Assembly: GCA_902812415.1 (NCBI GenBank)
Contig: CADDZJ010000012.1
Coordinates: 1-64,000, forward strand
Origin: Acidobacteriota bacterium
GTDB lineage: Bacteria > Acidobacteriota > Terriglobia > UBA7540
Direction of reading: 5' to 3'
DNA: 64,000 bases
Under the pieces are notes generated by a model that was not told where the DNA came from, made no database searches, and saw only the letters and a list, made by a program, of their open reading frames with translations. Position 1 is the stretch's first letter, and each line of letters starts with the position of its first letter. A program made the translations under genes and the position numbers. This document shows positions 57,616 to 64,000 of the stretch, piece after piece.

Positions 57616-57728
57616 CCAGTTCTAAGTGCTGAGTTATGAGTTATAGCCGGGTCTGGTGTAAGCCAATTTTCATGCGCTGAACTCAGGTGTGCTCATAACT
57701 CGTCAGAAGGTGTGAAAATATCGAATCT

Positions 57729-57810
57729 GTCATGCTGAACGCAGTGAAGCATCCCGGTATTGTACGGAAAAGAAAATGCGGGATCCTTCGCTATCGCTCA
57801 AGATGACAAC
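57729..57810. repeat. Dispersed palindromic repeat copy
   Basis: Left CTGTCATGCTGAACGCAGTG with AAGCATCCC; right GCGGGATCCTTCGCTATCGC with TCAAGATGACA. Located between the esterase and htpX. Confidence 0.65.
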
Positions 57811-57851
57811 CGCCCCCAATTTTTTCACACCTTCTCACTCATCACTTCTTC

Positions 57852-58703
57852 TCAGTAGTTCCCGCTCAAAAGCCGCTCAATGCGTTTCTGAATGGGTGGA
57901 TGGGTGGAAAAGAGACTGGAAAAAAGTTGGCCGCTGGTGAGTGGCTGGGCGCAGTAGAGATGCGCCGTTGCGGGCGACACTTGCATCGGCAGGCGCTTGG
58001 ACCACTGATCGATTTTTTCAAGCGCTCGCGCAAGGCCCTGTGGATTGCCTGTGATGTGCGCGCCGGTTGAGTCTGCCTGATATTCGCGGGAGCGGGAGAT
58101 GGCGAGCTGAATCAGGGTGGCGGCCAGAGGCGCCACGATCATCATCGCCAGGGCGGAAAATACCCCGCCGCGCTCATCGTCGCGCCCGCCGCCAAATCCG
58201 CCGAACATCTCCGCCCACATCACCATGTTAGCGATGTAAGTAATCGCGCCTGCCAGGGTCGCCACCACCGCGCTGATCAAAATATCGCGGTTGCGCACGT
58301 GCCCCAGTTCGTGCGCCAGCACGCCTTCAATCTCTTCGTCGTTGCACAATTGCAGGATGCCCTGCGTCACCGCCACAGAGGCGTGCTCGGGATTGCGTCC
58401 GGTGGCGAAAGCGTTGGGGGAATCCGTGGGAATGAGATAGATTTTAGGCACAGGAATGTTGGCCTTGGCCGCTAGGCGCTCGACAATCTGATAGATGCGC
58501 GGGTTCTCGTCGCGCGAGATCGGCGCCGCGCCGCTTGAAGCGATGGCGATCTTGTCCGAGAAGAAGTAGCTGCCCAGGTTCATCACCGCCGCAAAAACAA
58601 GGGCGATCGTCAACCCCTGCCGCCCGCCCCAGAGGTCGCCGATCGCGAGCAACACGCCCGTCAGGCAGGCCAGCAAGATGGTTGTCTTGAAATTGTTCCA
58701 CAT
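57852..58703 (-). CDS. htpX: Heat-shock membrane protease HtpX
   Basis: 283 residues. Four membrane helices flank the zinc site AHELGHVRNRD (HExxH), with the third ligand Glu in SRSREYQADSTGA. It degrades misfolded inner-membrane proteins together with FtsH. Length is as in E. coli. Convergent with the esterase, and upstream (minus) of the VapC gene. Confidence 0.95.
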   Translation of the reverse strand: MWNNFKTTILLACLTGVLLAIGDLWGGRQGLTIALVFAAVMNLGSYFFSDKIAIASSGAAPISRDENPRIYQIVERLAAKANIPVPKIYLIPTDSPNAFATGRNPEHASVAVTQGILQLCNDEEIEGVLAHELGHVRNRDILISAVVATLAGAITYIANMVMWAEMFGGFGGGRDDERGGVFSALAMMIVAPLAATLIQLAISRSREYQADSTGAHITGNPQGLARALEKIDQWSKRLPMQVSPATAHLYCAQPLTSGQLFSSLFSTHPPIQKRIERLLSGNY

Positions 58704-58762
58704 GATCCTTCGTTCCTTAGCTCCTCGCCTCGGTGGTTAGATGCAAGCAGCGTGTTGCGAGT

Positions 58763-59200
58763 TCAAGCGCCGGTTTCCCAATCCGTCAGCAGCCGGACCG
58801 CGGCCATCGAGGGGCGGAGTGCCCGAAACAACTTCTCATCCCCGGTCAAGAGCTCGCTTCGCTCCTGCATGGCCAGTGTCGCATACAGGCAGTCATAGAC
58901 TGGGTGCTTGAGGGAGAGCAAAAAGCTTAGCGCTTCTTCAAGCAACGGTGCGCTGGTCGGGACCAGGGGCAGCTTCAGAGCTGCAAAGCGGACGAGCAAC
59001 CGTTTCGCGTCGTCGGCACCAATGATGCGCTGCGCCGCGGTCTTCCAGAGGAGGTTCGCGATCTCCACATGAAGCAGAACAGGCGCCAACAGGGCCACGA
59101 CACCGTGATTCCATGCTGAAAGAACGGCCTCCGCCTTATCACTATCCGGCTCGGGGAGCAGCCACTTTGCGGCGACACTTGCATCAACCACCAGCCTCAT
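58763..59200 (-). CDS. VapC/FitB-type PIN-domain toxin
   Basis: 145 residues. VVDASVAAKWLLPE, LHVEIANLLWK, YDCLYATLA and LLTGDEKLF keep all acidic residues of the PIN ribonuclease site. It should therefore be toxic if expressed without a partner. The ATG overlaps the end of the antitoxin remnant (ATGA). Confidence 0.87.
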   Translation of the reverse strand: MRLVVDASVAAKWLLPEPDSDKAEAVLSAWNHGVVALLAPVLLHVEIANLLWKTAAQRIIGADDAKRLLVRFAALKLPLVPTSAPLLEEALSFLLSLKHPVYDCLYATLAMQERSELLTGDEKLFRALRPSMAAVRLLTDWETGA

Positions 59201-59450
59201 CGGCTGTCCCTGTCCTCCCGGATCAGTTGAACGCTATCCGTCTGTACCAAGTATTTTCTAGCGATCTCTGCCCGAAGGCGGTTAATCGCAGCGATAGCCC
59301 AGCTTCTCCGCCGGCGCTGCCGGAGCAGCTCCACGCGGTCCCGTATTGCTGCAAGGATTTCCGAATTCAGGCTTCGCCGGTCCCCTCCGCCTCGCGTCGA
59401 AGCGTGGAGTAAAGCTCGTCTGGGATGTTTCGAACCGTAGTATTTGCCAT
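59197..59450 (-). pseudogene. Frameshifted FitA/VapB-type antitoxin
   Basis: ATG 59450 reads MANTTVRNIPDELYSTLRRE, the FitA-type ribbon-helix-helix opening, then meets a stop at GEA. The downstream frame gives RRSLNSEILAAIRDRVELL and RLRAEIARKYLVQTDSVQLIREDRDS, the rest of the antitoxin. A single-base loss near 59388 (GGAGGGGACC) is the simplest explanation. In the same strand a GTG at 59454 opens the second frame, so a chimeric protein could still be made. The overlap with vapC is intact. Confidence 0.75.
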
Positions 59451-59643
59451 GCACGTGACTCTAAAACGATGACATCACAATGATATCATCCGGCGTCGTG
59501 GCCTGCAATCGCGCGATTGAAGCCTTTGTTCGCAAGCGCTGCTAAGCGAGCAGGGTACTGAGTCGAGCCCGCGCTATGAGCCGTCATTGTCTCGCCCCTC
59601 CGGGGCTGGCGGCTCTATTGCCTATAGCCAATACGATTTCCAG

Positions 59644-59691
59644 CCCTCTCCTGGGGGAGAGGGTGGACCGCGTAGCGGGACGGGTGAGGGG
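59644..59691. repeat. Left inverted repeat of the DUF559 unit
   Basis: CCCTCTCC-TGGG-GGAGAGGG, then GACCGCGTAGCGGGAC and GGGTGAGGGG. The reverse complement of the right repeat (60052-60099) matches it along most of its length. Confidence 0.7.
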
Positions 59692-59702
59692 CCGGTTGAC
59701 CG

Positions 59703-60080
59703 CTATAACGCCAGCGAAGCTGCCCTAATCTCGCTAAGGAAGCCCTCTGGGTCTTCGAGGACCTGCCCGTTTGTACGGAGCACTCGAATTCCCTTACCTC
59801 GCAAGTACGAGTCCTTAGCACTGTCCTTCTTCATTTGGCTGGGTTGCGAGTGCGCACTTCCATCAAGCTCGACCGCTAGGCGGTGCTCGAAACAGTAGAA
59901 ATCTACCACGTATCTTCCGATGGCGTGCTGACGACGAAACTTAAGTCCGGTGCCGCGCTTGCGCAGAAGCCACCACGCGGCCCTCTCCGCCGGGGTTTCG
60001 CTACGCCGCAGCTCCCGCACCTTGCGGGTTGGAATTTCTGCACTCAAATAACCCCTCACCCGCCCGGCCAAGCCGGGCAC
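59703..60080 (-). CDS. DUF559 endonuclease-like protein
   Basis: Up to 125 residues. ETPAERAAWWLLRKRGTGLKFRRQHAIGRYVVDFYCFEHRLAVELDGSAHS is the DUF559/Vsr-like nuclease core: R..Q..G.Y..DF.....L..E.DG, followed by RVLRTN. GTG 60080 lies within the right repeat, so the start may instead be TTG 60047. The gene sits exactly between two inverted repeats, suggesting a small mobile or domesticated unit. The natural DNA substrate is unknown. Confidence 0.75.
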   Translation of the reverse strand: MPGLAGRVRGYLSAEIPTRKVRELRRSETPAERAAWWLLRKRGTGLKFRRQHAIGRYVVDFYCFEHRLAVELDGSAHSQPSQMKKDSAKDSYLRGKGIRVLRTNGQVLEDPEGFLSEIRAASLAL

Positions 60081-60099
60081 CCTCTCCCAAGGGAGAGGG
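60052..60099. repeat. Right inverted repeat of the DUF559 unit
   Basis: CCCCTCACCCG-CCCGGCCAAGCCGGGC-ACCCTCTCCC with GGGAGAGGG. Mirror image of 59644-59691. Confidence 0.7.
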
Positions 60100-60156
60100 T
60101 TGGTCAGAATTCGCCCTCAAAGCCGCTTCTAGCCCGACACGCCCAAACCAGCCCAA

Positions 60157-60423
60157 TCAGGCGGATGAGGCTCTCGCTTTCCCCTTGGCCGTCAGCTCGT
60201 GCAGACCTCGCTGCACTTTTCGCAAGAACCCTTCCTGGCAGAGGTTCGCAATATAACTCCGCACGGCGTGCTCATAGGCGGGCCTACCCCCGTAGGCCGT
60301 GGGTGCGAGATGTGACGCACCCAGATGAACAAATTGTCCGATCCGTTCGTAAACCTCGCGGTTCGACGTCCTGCCGCCATTTTCCAGATATGACTTTAAG
60401 GTAGCGTCTTCCCAAATCCTCAT
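60157..60423 (-). CDS. Small winged-helix-like protein of unknown function
   Basis: 88 residues from ATG 60423, after AAAGGGGGA. TSNREVYERIGQFVHLGASHLAP and HAVRSYIANLCQEGFLRKVQRGLHELTAKGKA look like a winged helix that reads out a restriction- or modification-type substrate (Mrr N-terminal-like), but this is only a resemblance. It is next to the DUF559 unit and downstream of clpB. Confidence 0.45.
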   Translation of the reverse strand: MRIWEDATLKSYLENGGRTSNREVYERIGQFVHLGASHLAPTAYGGRPAYEHAVRSYIANLCQEGFLRKVQRGLHELTAKGKARASSA

Positions 60424-60547
60424 CTGCGTTTTCCCCCTTTCGACGGCCGTAACGTATGCGACGGTGCGGCTGGCATACAGGCAGGTTTCCTCACATCCGT
60501 CAAACCAAATGGAAACCAGCACCATATGACAGGCCGCAAGTCCATAA

Positions 60548-63193
60548 CTACCGCCGCGCGGCTCTTACCGCTTCTTTCTCAAATACCATCTCGCCTTTCT
60601 TCAGGTCTGCATCGACCGTGATCGACTCGCCGGGCATCACTTCGCCGTCGAGCATCTTCATGGCCAGCGGGTCCTGGATCATGCGCTGGATCGCGCGCTT
60701 GAGCGGACGCGCGCCAAACTGCGGATCGTAGCCCTCGCGGAAGAGTAGTTCACGCGCCTTATCGCTAAGCTCAATGTGAATTTTGCGGTCTTCCAGCATC
60801 CCGCGCAAGTGGTTCAACTGCAAGTCAATGATCTTTTCGATTTCCATCTTGCCGAGCGGATTGAAGATCACGATTTCGTCAATGCGGTTCAAAAACTCGG
60901 GCCGGAAGTGAGCCAGCAGTTCCTGATGAATGCGCTGTTTGACTTCCTCGGAAATTTTTCCGGCTCCGGAATCCAGTTTTCCACTGCGGCCCGCCTCTTC
61001 ATGGATGAAGTGCGAGGCGATGTTGGAGGTCATAATAATGACCGTGTTCTTGAAGTCCACCGTCCGGCCTTTGCCGTCCGTCAGGCGGCCATCGTCGAGA
61101 ATCTGGAGAAAGATGTTGAAGACGTCTGGGTGCGCCTTTTCGATTTCATCAAACAGGAGCACGGAATAGGGCCGTCGGCGGACCGGTTCGGTCAACTGGC
61201 CGCCTTCTTCATAGCCCACGTAGCCCGGCGGCGCGCCGATCAGCCGGGCCACAGCGTGCTTTTCCATGTACTCGGACATATCAATGCGCAGCATGGCGCG
61301 CTCGTCGTCAAACAGGAATTCGGCCAGCGCGCGGGCCAATTCCGTCTTCCCCACGCCGGTCGGTCCCAGAAACAGGAACGAGCCGATGGGCCGTTTCGGG
61401 TCCGAAAGTCCCGCCCGGCTACGGCGCACGGCGTTCGCTACTGTCCGCAAAGCGTCGTCCTGACCCACCACGCGCAAGCGCAGGCGGTCTTCCATCTTCA
61501 CCAGCTTGGCCATTTCGCCTTCGAGCATTTTGGAAACCGGGATTCCCGTCCATTTCGAGACCACGCGGGCAATATCTTCTTCGTCCACTTCTTCTTTCAA
61601 CATGCGGCCCGTTTCCTGCATTCCCTCTAACTTGGTGTTTGCTTCCGCCAATTGCTTCTCAAGCGACACGAGCTTCCCATAGCGGATTTCCGCCGCCTTG
61701 TTCAGGTCGCCTTCGCGGGTAGCGCGCTGTTCGTCGAGTTTGGCCTGCTCAATCTCACTCTTAAGCTGGCGAATCCTGGCAATGGCCTCTTTTTCGGCTT
61801 TCCAGCGGAGTTTCAACTGGTCGGCTTTCTCGCGCAGGCCGGAAATTTCAGGCTCGATCTTCTGAAGACGTTCGCGCGAAGCCGGGTCTTCTTCTTTTTT
61901 CAGAGCCTGGCGCTCGATCTCAAGTTGCGTCAGTCGCCGCTCAATCTGATCGATTTCCGTGGGCATGGAGTCAATCTCGATCCGCAAGCTGGAAGCCGCC
62001 TCGTCGATCAGGTCGATGGCCTTGTCAGGGAGGAAGCGGTCAGTGATGTAGCGGTTCGAGAGCACGGCTGCCGCCACAATCGCCGAATCCTTGATGCGGA
62101 CGCCGTGATGGACTTCGTAGCGTTCCTTCAGGCCGCGCAGGATGGCGATGGTATCTTCCACAGAAGGCTGGCCTACGTAGACAGGCTGGAAGCGCCGTTC
62201 GAGCGCCGCGTCCTTTTCAATATGCTTCTTGTATTCGTTCAGCGTGGTCGCGCCAATGCAGCGCAACTCGCCGCGGGCGAGGGCCGGCTTCAGCATATTG
62301 GAAGCGTCCATCGCGCCTTCCGCCGCTCCGGCGCCCACCAGTGTGTGCAATTCGTCGATGAACAGAATCATCTGCCCGCTCGATTCTTCAATCTCTTTCA
62401 ATACGGCCTTCAGGCGGTCTTCAAATTCGCCGCGGTACTTCGCGCCCGCCACCATGGCGCCCAAGTCGAGCTGGATGATGCGCTTCGACTTGAGCGTCTC
62501 GGGAACGTCGCCGGCCACAATGCGCTGTGCAATGCCTTCAACAATGGCTGTTTTGCCCACGCCCGGCTCTCCGATCAGAACCGGATTGTTCTTGGTGCGG
62601 CGCGAAAGCACCTGAATGACGCGCCGGATTTCGTCGTCACGGCCAATCACCGGATCAAGTTTGCCGCGCCGGGCAAGTTCCGTCAGGTCGCGCGCAAAAC
62701 GCTCCAGTGCCTGAAATTTGCTTTCCGGATCTTGGTCCGTAACCCGCTGCGTGCCGCGCACGGCCACCAGGGCCTTCAGGATCGCGTCATGGTTGACGCC
62801 CAATTTGGCGAGAATGCGCCCGGCCGGATTGGTGGTCTTGCGCGTGAGCGCCAGAAGCAGATGCTCAGTCGAAACATACTCGTCCTTGAATTGTTCGGTT
62901 TCCTGAGAAGCTTCGTCAAGGATTTGCTTGAGGGCGGGTGAAATGTATACGTCTGCAACGCCGCCCACTTTGGGAAGCGCCCCAATGGCCTTCTCCGCTT
63001 CCGCAGATACGATTGCGGGACTTACGCCGAGCCGCGCCAGAATGGCAGGCACAATGCCTTCCTGCTGCTGGACGAGTGCTAAAAGCAGATGCACAGGCTC
63101 CAGTTGCTGATTCCCGTGCCGGCTGGCGATTTCCTGAGTCGCTTGCAACGCTTCCTGCGCCTTTACCGTAAATTTGTCAAATCGTGTTGCCAT
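60548..63193 (-). CDS. clpB: ATP-dependent disaggregase ClpB
   Basis: 881 residues. The N-terminal Clp repeat domain ([21 protein letters not shown]) precedes AAA-1 with [18 protein letters not shown]. The long coiled-coil M domain (about 400-530, [20 protein letters not shown]) is followed by AAA-2 with [16 protein letters not shown]. With DnaK it solubilises aggregated protein. The lack of an IGF/L loop marks ClpB rather than ClpA/X. It is 256 bases from hsp20, both on the minus strand, likely a heat-shock pair. Confidence 0.96.
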   Translation of the reverse strand: MATRFDKFTVKAQEALQATQEIASRHGNQQLEPVHLLLALVQQQEGIVPAILARLGVSPAIVSAEAEKAIGALPKVGGVADVYISPALKQILDEASQETEQFKDEYVSTEHLLLALTRKTTNPAGRILAKLGVNHDAILKALVAVRGTQRVTDQDPESKFQALERFARDLTELARRGKLDPVIGRDDEIRRVIQVLSRRTKNNPVLIGEPGVGKTAIVEGIAQRIVAGDVPETLKSKRIIQLDLGAMVAGAKYRGEFEDRLKAVLKEIEESSGQMILFIDELHTLVGAGAAEGAMDASNMLKPALARGELRCIGATTLNEYKKHIEKDAALERRFQPVYVGQPSVEDTIAILRGLKERYEVHHGVRIKDSAIVAAAVLSNRYITDRFLPDKAIDLIDEAASSLRIEIDSMPTEIDQIERRLTQLEIERQALKKEEDPASRERLQKIEPEISGLREKADQLKLRWKAEKEAIARIRQLKSEIEQAKLDEQRATREGDLNKAAEIRYGKLVSLEKQLAEANTKLEGMQETGRMLKEEVDEEDIARVVSKWTGIPVSKMLEGEMAKLVKMEDRLRLRVVGQDDALRTVANAVRRSRAGLSDPKRPIGSFLFLGPTGVGKTELARALAEFLFDDERAMLRIDMSEYMEKHAVARLIGAPPGYVGYEEGGQLTEPVRRRPYSVLLFDEIEKAHPDVFNIFLQILDDGRLTDGKGRTVDFKNTVIIMTSNIASHFIHEEAGRSGKLDSGAGKISEEVKQRIHQELLAHFRPEFLNRIDEIVIFNPLGKMEIEKIIDLQLNHLRGMLEDRKIHIELSDKARELLFREGYDPQFGARPLKRAIQRMIQDPLAMKMLDGEVMPGESITVDADLKKGEMVFEKEAVRAARR

Positions 63194-63449
63194 AAATCAC
63201 TCCTTGGGCAGGTGACCGTTCCCCGTGGTTCACCCCCCATTATCCTCTTCCTCTGCGCTTCCCCAAACCTCTATGCAAGAAAAAGCCGCGTCCACCCCTC
63301 GGTACGGCATTTCGTTGTTTGGTGACATTTAGAACGCTGGCTCTATCCCCGAGGGGCGTCACTCTCGTCAGAAATGACCATACTTTCCGGGCTCTGACGC
63401 GGCTACTTTCCTGCTCCCTTACCTGCTCCTTAAGCCAAGTGTGCAGGCA

Positions 63450-63926
63450 TTACTTCTTAGCGGCTGCGGCCTGGGCGCCTTCAGTGACATTGATCTTGAT
63501 TGTCTTTGGCTTCGCCTCTTCGCGCTTGGCCATGGTGAGCGTCAGCACGCCATCCTTGTACTCAGCCTTCACGTCTTCCGTATTAACGGAATTGGGCAGG
63601 GTAAAGGTGCGAGTGAAGGTTCCATAGGCTCGCTCGATGCGATGGTAGTTCTCTTCCTTCACCTCGCTCTCGTGCTTGCGTTCCCCTTTAAGGTAGAGCG
63701 TTCCGTTTTCAACGCGGAGCTCCACGTCTTTGGGATCAATGCCCGGTAATTCGGCTTTCAATACCAAGTCATGGTCCGTTTCGTAAATATCCACGGGCGG
63801 AGCCCACGCCCTGGTGGGGAGCTGCTCGCCCCCAAAGAAGTTTGAAAACGCCTCGTTAAATAGACGGTTAAATCGATCCTGCGTGGCCACAAGATCACGG
63901 AATGGTTCCCATCTTACGATCGCCAT
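63450..63926 (-). CDS. Small heat-shock protein (Hsp20 family)
   Basis: 158 residues. The alpha-crystallin domain is at about 45-140 (PPVDIYETDHDLVLKAELPGI, VENGTLYLKGERK, ERAYGTFTRTFTLPNSV, AEYKDGVLTLTMAK). It holds unfolding proteins for ClpB/DnaK. ATG 63926 has GGAGG nine bases upstream. The tail is Ala/Lys-rich without the usual IxI motif. Confidence 0.93.
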   Translation of the reverse strand: MAIVRWEPFRDLVATQDRFNRLFNEAFSNFFGGEQLPTRAWAPPVDIYETDHDLVLKAELPGIDPKDVELRVENGTLYLKGERKHESEVKEENYHRIERAYGTFTRTFTLPNSVNTEDVKAEYKDGVLTLTMAKREEAKPKTIKINVTEGAQAAAAKK

Positions 63927-63959
63927 TGATATTTACCTCCTTCAATCAGATGATGTTTT

Positions 63960-63984
63960 CTGCATCCAAGTTTAATAGATGCAG
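63960..63984. promoter_or_regulatory. Inverted repeat upstream of hsp20
   Basis: CTGCATC and its complement GATGCAG, separated by 11 bases, about 34 bases ahead of the hsp20 start. Could be an operator or an RNA stem in the leader. No CIRCE or HAIR consensus is seen. Confidence 0.35.
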
Positions 63985-64000
63985 CTAATATAATCTTAGT

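Overview
The window is a high-GC bacterial chromosome segment of about 60 protein genes. The gene set suggests an Acidobacteriota (Terriglobia-like) genome: a PhoB-type winged helix fused through one membrane helix to a TolB-like propeller, an AAA+/VWA pair, M61 and U32 peptidases, HDAC-like and NIPSNAP proteins, and the order kdsB / dnaA-dnaN-gyrB with trpS-scpA-scpB-rluB nearby. The assignment is inferred from content and not proven. The dnaA-dnaN spacer carries DnaA-box-like sites, so the chromosomal origin is probably at about 47.6 kb.

Layout. 0-1 kb: a HAD phosphatase cut off after 35-40 codons and joined to the C-terminal half of a DNA methyltransferase. 1-13 kb: housekeeping and metabolic genes (DUF1801, MscS channel, a UvrD-type helicase fused to a Fe-S nuclease, RmuC, SDR, cupin, HDAC-like, glycosyltransferase, TetR, CPBP protease) up to rpsT. 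13.7-17.6 kb (minus strand): a lysine/diaminopimelate cluster (M20 deacylase, asd, dapB, dapA). 17.8-20.5 kb: M61 peptidase and an intact VapBC pair. 21.4-25.8 kb: the pstSCAB-phoU phosphate operon, followed by a ruined VapBC pair. 26.4-30.4 kb: DUF2203, moaA and the winged-helix/TolB sensor. 30.4-33.1 kb: an apparently orphan cobalamin-riboswitch-like RNA, a cytochrome c with an outer-membrane-like protein, and a Fur-family regulator with two palindromic operators. 33.3-36.1 kb: VWA + AAA+ pair. 36.7-38.4 kb: an ArsR-SRPBCC-hydrolase-DoxX operon in which the hydrolase has a large internal deletion.

38.9-40.7 kb holds the most notable locus: a family-1 encapsulin shell gene directly behind its cargo, a B-type dye-decolorizing peroxidase that still ends in the encapsulin-loading peptide. 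Both genes are damaged. The peroxidase lacks about 10 codons near its C-terminus with a frame change, and the shell gene has TGA in place of a conserved Trp codon. 41-46 kb: rluB with a leftover duplicate of its 5' end, scpB, scpA, trpS, kdsB. 46-51.4 kb: dnaA, dnaN, gyrB. 51.5-57.6 kb: uppS, a regulator/membrane protein pair sharing an operator with uppS, U32-like protein, aldehyde dehydrogenase, esterase. 57.8-64 kb: htpX, a VapBC pair with a frameshifted antitoxin, a DUF559 endonuclease flanked by inverted repeats, and the heat-shock genes clpB and hsp20.

A dispersed intergenic palindromic repeat family (core like GAGCGNAGCGAAG..ATC) occurs at least five times. Many accessory genes are decayed (HAD, methyltransferase, VapBC, hydrolase, DyP, encapsulin, FitA-like antitoxin, rluB copy). 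This points to ongoing erosion of non-core genes, or in part to assembly errors, which raw reads would settle.
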